Assembly: GCA_019244415.1 (NCBI GenBank)
Contig: JAFASN010000006.1
Coordinates: 1-64,000 of the forward strand
DNA length: 64,000 nt
Source of the DNA: Verrucomicrobiota bacterium
GTDB lineage: Bacteria; Verrucomicrobiota; Verrucomicrobiia; Chthoniobacterales; UBA10450
Reading direction: 5' to 3'
Part shown: piece by piece, positions 1-8,715 of the stretch
Position numbering within the stretch: position 1 is the first letter of the stretch
Layout of the letters: each line of letters opens with the position of its first letter
Made by a program: the position numbers and the translations under genes
Notes under the pieces: generated by a model
The model's database searches: none
Seen by the model: only the letters and a program-made list of their open reading frames with translations
Told to the model about the DNA's origin: nothing

Positions 1-183
1 CATGAGATGGAGAGCGCCTTTCGCATCGGCACACGAATGGCTATGTTGTACCAAGGCAGGATCATCATCGATGGCACGCCGGAGGAGCTAAAGAAGTCGC
101 GCGATGCTGTTGTCTCGCAATTTTTGAGCGGAAGCACGGAAGGTCCCATCCTGGAAGGAGCACCTGATGCAATTAAAGCGTAA
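1..183 (+). CDS. Mla-type phospholipid transport ABC ATPase, C-terminal end (partial)
   Basis: Only the last 60 codons are in the window, open from base 1. They begin with the switch-region His (HEMESAF), continue through the usual post-ATPase segment (VMLYQG-like MLYQGRIIIDG, then TPEEL) and end in a short tail. This is the C-terminus of an MlaF/MkL-type ATPase, the cytoplasmic motor that powers lipid movement between membranes. The stop overlaps the start of the MCE gene by 17 bases, so the two are cotranslated; the permease (MlaE) would be expected upstream outside the window. Family assignment rests on the short tail plus the MCE neighbour. Confidence 0.8.
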   Translation, partial: HEMESAFRIGTRMAMLYQGRIIIDGTPEELKKSRDAVVSQFLSGSTEGPILEGAPDAIKA

Positions 184-1177
184 CGAAATCCTCACCGGCC
201 TGCTCGTCGTGGCCACGATCGCGGTACTCACCGGCGTACTCGTCTTGCTCGGCGCGCCGGGATTATTCCGCCCGCTTGTCACCTATCGGGTCTATTTCGA
301 CAACGCGGCCGGCATTAAGCTTGGCGCGCCAGTACTCCTGGCGGGACGACGTATCGGCACCGTCTCGGCATTGTATTCGCCGGTATCGAAAGAAGAAAAT
401 GAGCGTGCGATCGAAATCGATAAGACCCTTCGCGGGCCAGATGCCACGCCGCCGCCGGCCAACGCCAAGCCGCCGCGTTACGATGTTCGCATTGAAGTAC
501 AGGTAGATCGCAAAGCGATCCTCTATCGTAACTCTAAGCCGCGCATGATCACGCTCGGCTTGCTTGGTGAAACTGCCATCGATTTCTCCGAAGGTACGGA
601 AAACTCAGGCCGCGCCAGCTCCGGTGAAGTGTTTGCCGGCGAGCGCGTACCGGATTTTGGAGAAGCTATCGCGCGAGTCGTCAATGTAGTTGAACCCCTG
701 GCCACGGAAGCGACTGCGACTTTGAAGCAACTCGAAGCCACCGCGCAAAACCTAAGCCATATCACGGATGAGAACTCGCAATTGAACCTGGCCCTGGTGC
801 AATTCCGCACTCTTGGCGAAAACCTGAACCAGTTAACGGGCCCGAACAGTCCCCTGTCTACTTCGCTGGCTAATGTTCAAAAGGTAACGGCCGACCTAAC
901 GAAGAATGATAACATCGAGGCGACACTGAGAAACTTCCGCGCTTCATCGGAAAAGTTAAAATCGACCCTTGATTCAGTGGGACCTTCGCTCGACCAGACC
1001 GCGCGCAATGTGCAGGATGCTACAGCCACGTTACGCTCCGAGCCGTGGCGGTTGATCTGGCCAAGTACGAAGAAGTATGCAGATGATATAACCACTGCTA
1101 ACGCGGAACGATCGAGTAGTCGCCCGGTAAAAAAGGCACGTACTACTCCTGCCACGGCTCGAAGCACGCGCCGGTAG
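167..1177 (+). CDS. MlaD/MCE family lipid-transport substrate-binding protein
   Basis: 336 residues. One N-terminal membrane helix (about residues 9-30) anchors it in the inner membrane with the rest in the periplasm. The MCE domain follows (about 37-150), with the typical start VYFDNAAGIKLGAPV and GRRIGTV; it carries a charged/proline-rich insertion near residues 75-105. The C-terminal half is helical with heptad-like Leu/Ala spacing, as in MCE proteins that form hexameric rings with a helical needle, and the tail is very basic. Known role of the family: shuttling phospholipids between outer and inner membrane. It is coupled to the ATPase upstream by a 17-base overlap. Confidence 0.88.
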   Translation: MQLKRNEILTGLLVVATIAVLTGVLVLLGAPGLFRPLVTYRVYFDNAAGIKLGAPVLLAGRRIGTVSALYSPVSKEENERAIEIDKTLRGPDATPPPANAKPPRYDVRIEVQVDRKAILYRNSKPRMITLGLLGETAIDFSEGTENSGRASSGEVFAGERVPDFGEAIARVVNVVEPLATEATATLKQLEATAQNLSHITDENSQLNLALVQFRTLGENLNQLTGPNSPLSTSLANVQKVTADLTKNDNIEATLRNFRASSEKLKSTLDSVGPSLDQTARNVQDATATLRSEPWRLIWPSTKKYADDITTANAERSSSRPVKKARTTPATARSTRR

Positions 1178-1249
1178 CTCGAGCAAGTAACTAAAAATAG
1201 TTGTGAAATTAGTTTGCAGTTAGCTAGCAGGCTGCTAGGAACTGCAATT

Positions 1250-1663
1250 ATGGACTTATCACTCAGGCAGTTGGAAGAGGCGGTATCGATTCGCCGGCAG
1301 ATCGATTCGCTCGAGCAAAGACTGAACAGCATAGTTGGCCGCGGTAGTAGTCACACTGGCGGTCGCACTACTGCCAGCCACGCCGGTGGCACTTCTTCGA
1401 GCCGTGGAAAGGCAGGCGGGAACGGCCGGCGCCGTACTATGTCCGCCGCTACTCGCGCCAAGATCGCGGCCGCGGCAAGAGCGCGCTGGGCGCGGAGCCG
1501 AGGTGGCCGCAAAGGTAGCCACAAAGGCGGCCATAGCGGAAGCAAGAGCCACGGCAAAACCAGCCGCCGCGGTGGAAGGATGTCAGCTGCTGGTCGCAAG
1601 AAGCTCAGCGAAATGATGAAGGCTCGCTGGGCGGCGCGGCGCAAAGAGCAAGGCGGCAGCTAA
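1250..1663 (+). CDS. Small basic protein with two ARWA repeats, possible DNA-binding
   Basis: 137 residues from the ATG at 1250. Residues 3-30 look like a short coiled coil (QLEEAVSIRRQIDSLEQRL). The rest is rich in Gly, Ser, Arg, Lys and His and holds two related segments, MSAATRAKIAAAARARWA near 64 and MSAAGRKKLSEMMKARWA near 111, separated by a Gly/Ser/Lys/His linker. Such (M)SAxxRxKI...ARWA units occur in hypothetical proteins of soil bacteria and resemble histone-H1-like tails. I infer nucleic-acid or nucleoid binding; no catalytic motif is seen. An in-frame start at 1214 would add 12 residues. A strong terminator follows directly. Confidence 0.75.
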   Translation: MDLSLRQLEEAVSIRRQIDSLEQRLNSIVGRGSSHTGGRTTASHAGGTSSSRGKAGGNGRRRTMSAATRAKIAAAARARWARSRGGRKGSHKGGHSGSKSHGKTSRRGGRMSAAGRKKLSEMMKARWAARRKEQGGS

Positions 1664-1686
1664 ACTTAGCGCAGGGCAACTTTGGA

Positions 1687-1722
1687 GAGCCGCGTGGTTT
1701 CGCCCGCGGCTCTTGTTTTTTT
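1687..1722 (+). terminator. Rho-independent terminator after the basic-protein gene
   Basis: Perfect 8-bp stem GAGCCGCG (1687-1694) / CGCGGCTC (1705-1712) with a 10-base loop, followed by TTGTTTTTTT (1713-1722). It terminates plus-strand transcription and abuts the stop codon of the convergent topoisomerase gene. Confidence 0.9.
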
Positions 1723-2813
1723 CAGGCCGCTTTCTGTTCCAGGCGGTGCCGCAGGAAACTCATCACCGTTATCTCATCACTGCGGAGATCATCGAGCTTC
1801 TCGGCGAACGTTTCGTCCACCTTTGATTTCAAGCCTTCGATCAGATTACCATCCAGGTAAGTCTCGAGTACCGCTGGATGCACGTAGCACTTGCGACAGA
1901 TCGCAGGTGTATTGCCAAGAATCTTGGAGACAGCAGTAATTGCATCCTTCACGTTGGCTTTCGCCTGCTTCTTGGTCGTGAATGCTTCCTGCGCGTTGAG
2001 CGCCATCGCGGCAAGCACGGTTCCGGCCCAGGTACGGAAGTCTTTCGCGGTAAAATCCTGGCCGGTAATCTCGCGCAGGTAATCGTTCACATCCTGCGAG
2101 CTGATCTCATGCACTTTGCCATCGTCGTCGAGGTACTGAAATAACTCCTGGCCGGATAAGTCCTGAAGCTTGCGCACAATCTTCGCGATCCGGCGGTCTT
2201 CCACATCCACCTCATGGTTCACGCCACTCTTGCCGCGAAAACGGAAACGCAGCTGCGAACCTTTGACCTCGACATGTCTGTTCCGCATCGTGGTAAGTCC
2301 AAAAGACTTGTTTTCCCTGGCGTACTCTTCGTTGCCTATGCGGATGAAAGTGCGTTCGAGTAGTTGCACCACGGTCGCGAGCACTTTGTTCCGCGGCAGA
2401 CCAGGTAGCTCAAGGTCAGCGCGAACGCGCCGGCGAATTTTTGGTAACGCATCGCTGAAAATCAGCATGCGGTCGTACTTGTTCTCGTCTCGCACCGCGC
2501 GCCAGCGTTCGTGATAGCGATACTGTTTTCGGCGACGCTGATCCCGGCCAGTCGCCTGGATGTGACCGTTGGGTGACGGGCAAATCCAGACATCCGTCCA
2601 GGCGGGCGGGACGGCAAGCCGCCTGATGCGCAGCAGCCGGGTCTCATCCGTGATCGGTTTACCTTCGGTGTCGAAGTACTCAAAGTCATCATCCTTGCGC
2701 TTGCGCGTGTAGCCCGGCTTATCATCGCTGACGTAGCGCAAGCCGGCTTCTTCCGCTGCTTCTCTCGGATCAGTAATGATCTCGAGCTCGGATGCGAGTT
2801 TGTTGTTGGCCAC
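1722..2813 (-). CDS. DNA topoisomerase IB (poxvirus/Deinococcus type)
   Basis: 363 residues. Relaxes supercoiled DNA by single-strand nicking and a 3'-phosphotyrosine intermediate, without ATP. The N-terminal domain contains RRLAVPPAWTDVWICP and GRDQRRRKQYRYH; the catalytic domain contains NEEYARENKSFGLTTMRNRHV, a lysine in FRGKSG (K195), an arginine in KDFRTWAGT (R260) and the expected nucleophile in CRKCYVHP (Y310). These match the catalytic set of bacterial topoisomerase IB. Length is normal for the family. It is a single gene, convergent with the basic-protein gene; about 250 bases upstream separate it from the next gene. Confidence 0.93.
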   Translation of the reverse strand: MANNKLASELEIITDPREAAEEAGLRYVSDDKPGYTRKRKDDDFEYFDTEGKPITDETRLLRIRRLAVPPAWTDVWICPSPNGHIQATGRDQRRRKQYRYHERWRAVRDENKYDRMLIFSDALPKIRRRVRADLELPGLPRNKVLATVVQLLERTFIRIGNEEYARENKSFGLTTMRNRHVEVKGSQLRFRFRGKSGVNHEVDVEDRRIAKIVRKLQDLSGQELFQYLDDDGKVHEISSQDVNDYLREITGQDFTAKDFRTWAGTVLAAMALNAQEAFTTKKQAKANVKDAITAVSKILGNTPAICRKCYVHPAVLETYLDGNLIEGLKSKVDETFAEKLDDLRSDEITVMSFLRHRLEQKAA

Positions 2814-3063
2814 GACAGTAATACGCGCGGCACAGAGAAAAAGCGCGCCTCACTTTTTTGCTATGGGTGATGTAATCTAAGCAGTCTGACTGGAGGGACG
2901 CAGCGAAGGATTGTCACGTTGAGCGCGGTGCAAATCGCGCCGTTTAAGCGCATCGAGAGATGCTTCACCGCTTTGTGCAAAATAGAAACCCAGCATCAGT
3001 TCGCACCGCGCACGAACGCGGCGGGACGCGTCGCAATTTCTGGTGCTCGCCTCGCCCGGCGGA

Positions 3064-3498
3064 TTATGCGCCGTAGCTTTTGGTGAATTTCTTGCGCGAC
3101 TCGCTTTCGCCGCCCGCAGTTGGCGAAGGCAGCGGTGCTGTACTTTGCGCCGCCTGGCTCGGTTTCGAACTTGGCGGCGGCGGCGACGCTGAGTGGGGAG
3201 CTGGCGCGGTGGTTCCCTGGCTGCGCGCTACTTCCACGTAGGCAAGCTGCAGATTGGAAAGGGCATTGCGCAGCACCGCCGCTTCCTCGTTGCTCAGGTT
3301 TCCGCGCGTCTTCTCCTGGATCATCTCGAGCTGGTCGATGAACATTTTCGCCAGATCGAGGTTCACTTCAGCTTCGCCGCTATGGGGATTAGGAATCTGG
3401 CCGAGGAAAAGCGCCGCATTTTGCGCGTGCATCATGACGAATTCGACGAAGCGTTGCGCAATCGCGCCGGAGTTCGTACTCGTTTGGACTTCAGCCAT
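3064..3498 (-). CDS. DUF1844 family protein
   Basis: About 144 residues from the ATG at 3496-3498. The first 90 residues contain FVEFVMMHAQNAALFLGQ, then helical LAKMFIDQLEMIQEKTRGNL and EEAAVLRNALSNLQLAYVE, the pattern of DUF1844 proteins (function unknown). The remainder is a Pro/Ser/Ala-rich disordered tail. The start chosen lies one base past the stop of the M16 peptidase gene, making them a tight pair; an upstream in-frame start at 3543 would run 45 bases into that gene. Confidence 0.82.
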   Translation of the reverse strand: MAEVQTSTNSGAIAQRFVEFVMMHAQNAALFLGQIPNPHSGEAEVNLDLAKMFIDQLEMIQEKTRGNLSNEEAAVLRNALSNLQLAYVEVARSQGTTAPAPHSASPPPPSSKPSQAAQSTAPLPSPTAGGESESRKKFTKSYGA

Positions 3499-3499
3499 G

Positions 3500-6145
3500 C
3501 TATTTACCTTTCGTTCCTGAGGCGGGCGCTGGCGGTCGCACAATTGAGAGCACGTAAGGCTGTTGCGCGAAATACTTTTCCGCCACTCGCTTGATTTGCG
3601 CCAAATCTACCGCACCCAAGCGCGGCGCCAGCTCTTTATAATGATTGTAGCCGAGCCCGAGTAGCTCATCGACAGCCGCGCTGTAGCCGAATGCGTCGTT
3701 GCTCTGGTTCTGGATTTCCTGCTGGCCGATCAGCTTCTTCTTCGCACGGTCGAGTTCGACCTGCGTTAAACCTTCGGCCGAGAGCTTGTGAATTTCATCG
3801 AGGAAAGCCGCTTTCACCGGCTCGAGTTTCTGCGGATCAGTGCCGAGGTAAAACGTGAAGAGCCCCGGCACGAGCCCTTCCATTTGCGCTGCCCCCACAT
3901 AGTAGGCCAGACCCATCTGCTCACGGATGCGAATGAAAAAGCGGGAGCCGAGATCGCTGCTCGCTTCATCGATTAAATCGAGCGCATAATGATCCGGATT
4001 AAAAATATCGTCGCCGCGGTAACCGACCATGAGTACAGCCTGCGCTTTCTCCCGTTCAGCCTGAACTGTTTTGTCCGCTTTGATTTCAGGCGAGACCGGC
4101 GGATGGGTGAGTGCAAGCTCGCCCGGCTTCATTGCGCCGAGTTTCTGCTCGAGTACTTGTTTGACCGCGGCTGCTTTGACGTCGCCGAAAACGGAAATCA
4201 CGCCATTCTTCGCCACGAAGTAGCGATCGCGAAACGCGAGCAGCTCTTTCGTCCCAAGATGGGCGAGCGATTCCGGCGTACCGTCAGCCCGCATGGCGAA
4301 GGGGTGATCTGGAAAAAGTGCCGCTTTGAGCTGATTGCGGGCAACGGCATTTGGCTGTTCTTCCTCTTCCCTGATCCGGGCAAGCTGATTCGTCTTCTCG
4401 CGTTGCACAGCGTCGGCCGGCATGGTCGCGTTCAACAGCACGTCAGCGAGAATGTCAGTGCCGAGCGCTAAATCAGGCTGGGTCACACCTACTTTCACGG
4501 CGATGCTGTTATTGCCCGCGTCCGCGGCAATCGCGCCGCCCACTGCTTCGAGCTGCCCGGAAATCTGGTCGGCTGTGCGCGTTTTTGTTCCTTTGAGCAG
4601 CGTCTTCGCAGCGAGCCGGGTAATGCCATTGTCTTCCGCAGTTTCCGCGAGCAATCCGCAGCGGAAAACTGCCGTCATTGAAATCAGTGGCAGTCTTGCG
4701 TCTTCGCGCACGAGCACGCGCAATCCGTTGCTTAGCTCAAATTTTTGAATCTCGCCCGCTGTGACCGGCGCGGACGCTGCGCTGTTGTTGGCGAGCGAGC
4801 CTTTCGGGTTCAACGAAACAGCCGTGAGGTTTTCGTCAGTGAGATACTTGTCGGCAACGCGTTTCACGTCCTCGAGCGTGACGTTCTGTACTTTCGCCAG
4901 GTACTCGCGGCTGAAATTCAGGTTTCGCGTGAGAAACCAGTTCGTGCCGAGGTCCGAGGCCTGGCCGCGCATTGTGGTGAGCGAGCCAAGCTCATGGGAA
5001 AGCGCGATCTTCTTCGCTTTCGCCAGCTCATCGGCCGTGATTCCATTTTGGCGCACATCGTTGACGATTTGCAGGATTAAAGTTTTCGCTGCGTCCCGAT
5101 TTTTAGGGTCGAGAATCGCGTCAACGCCGAGCAGTCCAGGGTCACCCGGTGTGTACGAAAACGCCGAGATGGAGAACGCCAGGCCGGCTTCTTCCCGTAC
5201 TTTGCGGTACAAGCGCGAGCTGCGCCCTTCGCCGAGTACGACCGAGAGAACATCGAGCGCCGGCACATCCGGGTCGCTGATTCCCGGCACGTGCCACGCC
5301 ATTGCCAGGTGAGTCAGCTCGGTGGCGAATTCGTTATCGATCTCGCGTTTGCCGAGCTGCGGCGGCTCGGCTGGAATGTACACAGGCTCGAGTGATTCCG
5401 CCGGATAACTTTTGAAAAACGCCTCGAGCTGCGCCCGTACTTTTGCCCCGTCCACATCGCCGACGACGACGAAGGTGAGATTATTCGGCACGTAACGAGA
5501 CTTGTAGTACTGCATCACGTCCCGCTGCGTGAGCTGGTTGTAAATATCAAGCAAACCGATTACTGGCAGCCGGTAAGGATGCTGTTGGTACGCAGTGGCG
5601 AATAGCAGCTGCGTGAGCATGCGGTCGGGATCATCCATGCCCATGGCGAACTCGCGCCGGATGACTTCCTGCTCCTTGGCGTACTCCTGGGGCGGGAGCG
5701 TCGAGTTCATCATTGCGTCGGAGAGGACGTCGAGCGCGGTGGGGACGCCCTCTTTGGGCACATCAATCCAGAAGACGGTGCGATCAAATGAAGTGTAGGC
5801 GTTAATGTAGCCGCCCACGTCCTGGATTTTCTGCGCAATCTCGTTAGTCGAGCGCGTTTTCGTTCCCTTGAAGAGCATGTGCTCGAGAATGTGCGAAAGG
5901 CCTGCGCCAAGATGTTTTTCCTCGGTGATGCTGCCGGTCGCGCACCATGCCTGCACGCTGGCTACGGGCGCGCTGCGGTCTTCTTTTACGATGATGGTCA
6001 GGCCGTCTGGCAGAATCCATTTCTGCGCGGTGTTTGGCGGGAAAGTAATGGGCGGAGTGGTGGCGGCCGAAGCCGCCGAGACATTGAGATTCGTGCTGTT
6101 TAGCATGAGGAGAAGACCGATCGCCGCGGCGCCACCGCGCTTCAT
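3500..6145 (-). CDS. Double-domain M16 zinc metallopeptidase
   Basis: 881 residues with an N-terminal signal peptide (hydrophobic to about residue 27), so periplasmic. The first M16 half carries the inverted zinc motif HxxEH (HILEH, residues 85-89) and the downstream glutamate region EQEVIRREF. The second half (from about residue 450) repeats the fold but has ITRLAAKTLLKGTKT where the zinc motif should be, so it is a non-catalytic partner domain, as in fused alpha/beta M16 peptidases. It probably degrades or processes peptides in the periplasm. Its start overlaps the Minf_1886 gene stop by 4 bases and DUF1844 follows after one base. Confidence 0.93.
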   Translation of the reverse strand: MKRGGAAAIGLLLMLNSTNLNVSAASAATTPPITFPPNTAQKWILPDGLTIIVKEDRSAPVASVQAWCATGSITEEKHLGAGLSHILEHMLFKGTKTRSTNEIAQKIQDVGGYINAYTSFDRTVFWIDVPKEGVPTALDVLSDAMMNSTLPPQEYAKEQEVIRREFAMGMDDPDRMLTQLLFATAYQQHPYRLPVIGLLDIYNQLTQRDVMQYYKSRYVPNNLTFVVVGDVDGAKVRAQLEAFFKSYPAESLEPVYIPAEPPQLGKREIDNEFATELTHLAMAWHVPGISDPDVPALDVLSVVLGEGRSSRLYRKVREEAGLAFSISAFSYTPGDPGLLGVDAILDPKNRDAAKTLILQIVNDVRQNGITADELAKAKKIALSHELGSLTTMRGQASDLGTNWFLTRNLNFSREYLAKVQNVTLEDVKRVADKYLTDENLTAVSLNPKGSLANNSAASAPVTAGEIQKFELSNGLRVLVREDARLPLISMTAVFRCGLLAETAEDNGITRLAAKTLLKGTKTRTADQISGQLEAVGGAIAADAGNNSIAVKVGVTQPDLALGTDILADVLLNATMPADAVQREKTNQLARIREEEEQPNAVARNQLKAALFPDHPFAMRADGTPESLAHLGTKELLAFRDRYFVAKNGVISVFGDVKAAAVKQVLEQKLGAMKPGELALTHPPVSPEIKADKTVQAEREKAQAVLMVGYRGDDIFNPDHYALDLIDEASSDLGSRFFIRIREQMGLAYYVGAAQMEGLVPGLFTFYLGTDPQKLEPVKAAFLDEIHKLSAEGLTQVELDRAKKKLIGQQEIQNQSNDAFGYSAAVDELLGLGYNHYKELAPRLGAVDLAQIKRVAEKYFAQQPYVLSIVRPPAPASGTKGK

Positions 6146-6576
6146 ACCGGCTTCGGCGCGGGCAAACCCGGCGGAAGTTTCGGCGTGAAGACGAACTGCG
6201 GTTTAAACGGCTTCACGAACGCATCCTGGAAGTCGTAAACGGCTTTGAAATCATCCATCGAATCCTCGTCCGTTTTGCCGAAAATCCCCGCAGCGATGAG
6301 ATTAAAAACCATCTGCCCGATATCTTCACACCGCTCGATTCCCCAGAAGGAAAAAACGCTAATCGCCATCGGGCCAAATTCCTTCAGCGCGTACTGGCGC
6401 ACGCCCTCGAGCAACTCCGGCCCGGCGACATGCTTGACGGCCGCGCCTTTGATTTTCTTCTGCTGTTTCGTGGTGTAATCGAGCGCGTCGCGCAGGAAAA
6501 CGTAGCCGTCCCGGTGATAACGCGCATCGCTGGCGATGATTGAATCGAGTGCTTCGGTAAATCCAATTTTCTGCAT
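6142..6576 (-). CDS. Minf_1886 family protein (PVC-restricted, function unknown)
   Basis: 144 residues from the chosen ATG at 6576, which gives MQKIGFTEALDSIIASD; a longer form from 6621 adds 15 residues. Recognisable segments are DARYHRDGYVFLRDALDYT, HVAGPELLEGVRQYALKEFGP and FSFWGIERCEDIGQMVFNLI. These match the Minf_1886 family of Planctomycetes/Verrucomicrobia, which has no assigned role. No signal peptide. The stop overlaps the M16 peptidase start by 4 bases, so the two are translationally coupled. This gene is one of the best taxonomic markers in the window. Confidence 0.85.
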   Translation of the reverse strand: MQKIGFTEALDSIIASDARYHRDGYVFLRDALDYTTKQQKKIKGAAVKHVAGPELLEGVRQYALKEFGPMAISVFSFWGIERCEDIGQMVFNLIAAGIFGKTDEDSMDDFKAVYDFQDAFVKPFKPQFVFTPKLPPGLPAPKPV

Positions 6577-6657
6577 CGTTGAAGTGAGTCGCGCCAGGAG
6601 CGCCGGAGACGATAGCGGCAACTGCTAGCCGAGCAAATCGTGCGCCGCTGGCAGGAG

Positions 6658-7920
6658 CTATTGCACCTGCGCTTCCATCGCGTCGAGGTAAATGGAAATC
6701 GGGTCCCGGCGGCGAGGCGGCGCGGCATCTTCTCCTTGCACCGAGCGCAGATAACCGGCAAAGGCGCCACTGGGCTCGGCCGCTTGCGTCGCCTCAAACC
6801 AGTTCATGTAATCATCGACTTCGCGCATGCGCGAGTTCACTGCGCGACGCAGAGCGGCGGTTCCGGCCATCGCCTTCGCTGAAGGCCGCGAATTCCGCGC
6901 CAGTCCGGCGGCCGCGCGTTCATAATGTTCAATGATCGGCCGCAACAATGGATGCGCACGAGTTCCCAACAGCATCAAACGTTCGCCAAGCGCTGCGGCT
7001 GCATGTTTATCGATGGCGGCGCGCCGTGCCTGTGCCGATTCTTCCAGCGTGAGAGGTTCGGTGTTTCGGCCGATGCTTTGTTGCAAACAATCGTCGAGCT
7101 GCTCAGACGTTTGCCGGAAAGTCAGCAGCGGAAAATCGGCGGACTTCGTCAGGCGCTGAACATCTGCGCGCCAGATTTTTTCCGTCTCGTTTTCGTTTTT
7201 GCCGAGGAAGGGAAAATGCGCGCGCAAATCCCCGATGGAATCAGGTGGAGCGTTCGGCAGATCAGCGATGAACCGAACAAGCTGCGCCCGGCCATTCGGC
7301 GCCTCTAAGATTGAATGCAGGAGCGCGCAGGCGGAGGCGCGATAAAGCAGGCGCGATTGTGAATCAAGCAAAGCGGGGTGCAGCGCGAGCAGATCCTTAA
7401 GCGGAATCGGCTCGGCATTCTCGAGTACATTGAGCAGCTCAGGCGACATGTCATTCCACGCGAGGATACCAGCAACCAGCCAATCCGGCGCCTGGGTATA
7501 GATTTGACCCGGCGCGAGCGCCGGCAGCGAGCGATAACTCAGCTCCAGAAGTAGTGCGCGCACGAGTTCGCTCCGCAGAATCGCCGGCTCGAAATCGCGA
7601 TCAATGACAAGGTCAAGCTGGATCTTAAGTCCTGCACCGGTCTGGCTGAAGTAGAGAGCGGCCCGTTGTACTTCCGGAACGTTTGTCTGTGCTGGCGTGA
7701 GATTGACCAGGATTGGCACCGACCAGCGATCCGCGATTTGCAAAATTGCCAGCAAGTCGCGCTTCGTGAGCTCAGCGGCTTGAGCCACGCTTCCGCGCAG
7801 GTGCGCGTCGTCACCAAAAACAATGAACTGGCGCGATGTACTGATGGTTCGCGGAACGGCCGCAGATGCGCAAAGCGGCAACAGAATCAGCATGCAGAGA
7901 GACGCAAGGGAACGCTCCAC
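6658..7920 (-). CDS. Secreted protein of unknown function, 420 aa
   Basis: Signal peptide at residues 1-20 (hydrophobic, ending CASAA). The mature part has a mixed N-terminal domain and a helical C-terminal half rich in Ala and Leu. Around residues 115-135 the pattern SELVRALLLELSYRSLP followed by PDWLVAGILAW resembles the helix-plus-glutamate layout of gluzincin/peptidase-MA-like domains, but the HExxH motif is missing, so any peptidase fold would be inactive; this is inference. No family recognised with confidence. It heads a minus-strand group, 36 bases (or 81 with the shorter start) before Minf_1886. Confidence 0.7.
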   Translation of the reverse strand: MERSLASLCMLILLPLCASAAVPRTISTSRQFIVFGDDAHLRGSVAQAAELTKRDLLAILQIADRWSVPILVNLTPAQTNVPEVQRAALYFSQTGAGLKIQLDLVIDRDFEPAILRSELVRALLLELSYRSLPALAPGQIYTQAPDWLVAGILAWNDMSPELLNVLENAEPIPLKDLLALHPALLDSQSRLLYRASACALLHSILEAPNGRAQLVRFIADLPNAPPDSIGDLRAHFPFLGKNENETEKIWRADVQRLTKSADFPLLTFRQTSEQLDDCLQQSIGRNTEPLTLEESAQARRAAIDKHAAAALGERLMLLGTRAHPLLRPIIEHYERAAAGLARNSRPSAKAMAGTAALRRAVNSRMREVDDYMNWFEATQAAEPSGAFAGYLRSVQGEDAAPPRRRDPISIYLDAMEAQVQ

Positions 7921-8037
7921 AAACGAAGGGTAACGGTTTGGGTGAAGTCTGGCGAGTTCTGAACAACTTATCGCAGCGCGCGTGGTTTAATCACCGACTA
8001 TTCAGGACCACCCCGAAAGCAGCGCAACCACTTCATT

Positions 8038-8655
8038 ATGAAAACGAAGCTCTCTCTCGCTATCGCCGTCGTTTGCCTCGGGCTCGCGCTTCCGGCGCAA
8101 GCCCAGTGGCACCACGGCGGGAGCGCAACGATTTCTTCAGCTGGAGCTGGAACGGTGGGAGGATCGCGTTCCTACAGCCGCGGCGAATACGCTGCTCGGG
8201 GCTATGCCGGACGGGGTGCTTACCCCTACTGGCGCGGCGGCTATCCGTATGGCGGCGGGTACCGCTACGGTTACCCGTACTGGCGGGGCGGCTGGTCATG
8301 GTCCATCGGATTCGGGTTCCCCTTTTACTACGGTTATCCGTACTATGGCTATCCGTACTATGGCTATCCTTACCCGGGATACGGCTACTATCCGTACTCG
8401 GGCTATGGCGCTTACTACGGGCAAGGCGCGCCCTATTACGGCAGCCGGCCGCTGGATGGATCGCGTTACGGCGGCGGCTCGGTCGTCGCCCGAGTACAGC
8501 AGCGGCTGGCCAGCGCAGGCTATTATCGCGGCGAGATCGATGGCGTGATGGGCCCGCGTACGCGCTCGGCCATTCGCGCTTACGAACGCCGCCACGGCTT
8601 ACCGGTTGATGGCGCGGTGGATCGGCCTCTTCTCGAGGCGATGGGACTCGGCTAA
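8038..8655 (+). CDS. Secreted Tyr/Gly/Pro-rich protein with C-terminal peptidoglycan-binding domain
   Basis: 205 residues. Signal peptide at 1-22 (LGLALPAQAQ). Residues 25-145 are low complexity, with repeated YGYPYYG units between 95 and 125 (DNA repeats TATCCGTACTATGGC near 8335-8365). Residues 150-205 form a PG_binding_1 domain: VVARVQQRLASAGYYRGEID, GPRTRSAIRAYERRHGLPVDG and a final LLEAMGLG. Family knowledge: this domain binds peptidoglycan or acts as a module of cell-wall hydrolases; no catalytic domain is present here. I infer an envelope-associated structural or adhesive protein. Flanked by a strong terminator. Confidence 0.85.
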   Translation: MKTKLSLAIAVVCLGLALPAQAQWHHGGSATISSAGAGTVGGSRSYSRGEYAARGYAGRGAYPYWRGGYPYGGGYRYGYPYWRGGWSWSIGFGFPFYYGYPYYGYPYYGYPYPGYGYYPYSGYGAYYGQGAPYYGSRPLDGSRYGGGSVVARVQQRLASAGYYRGEIDGVMGPRTRSAIRAYERRHGLPVDGAVDRPLLEAMGLG

Positions 8656-8672
8656 CAAGTTGATTTTGGGGC

Positions 8673-8715
8673 AGCCGGCGGGTGGTAGCGAAAGCGGCCC
8701 GCCGGCTATCTTTTT
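8673..8715 (+). terminator. Rho-independent terminator after the PG-binding protein
   Basis: Perfect 10-bp stem AGCCGGCGGG (8673-8682) / CCCGCCGGCT (8698-8707), 15-base loop, then ATCTTTTT. The T-run also contains the stop codon of the convergent zinc-ribbon gene. Confidence 0.88.

Noticed and set aside
8300..8420. Tandem YGYPYYG-encoding repeats considered as a CRISPR or satellite
   Set aside because: Repeats are in frame inside a secreted protein and have no spacer structure.
7866..8609. 247-codon frame overlapping the Tyr/Gly-rich gene
   Set aside because: Arg/Leu-rich frame-shifted reading of the repeats; the other frame has a signal peptide and a PG-binding domain.
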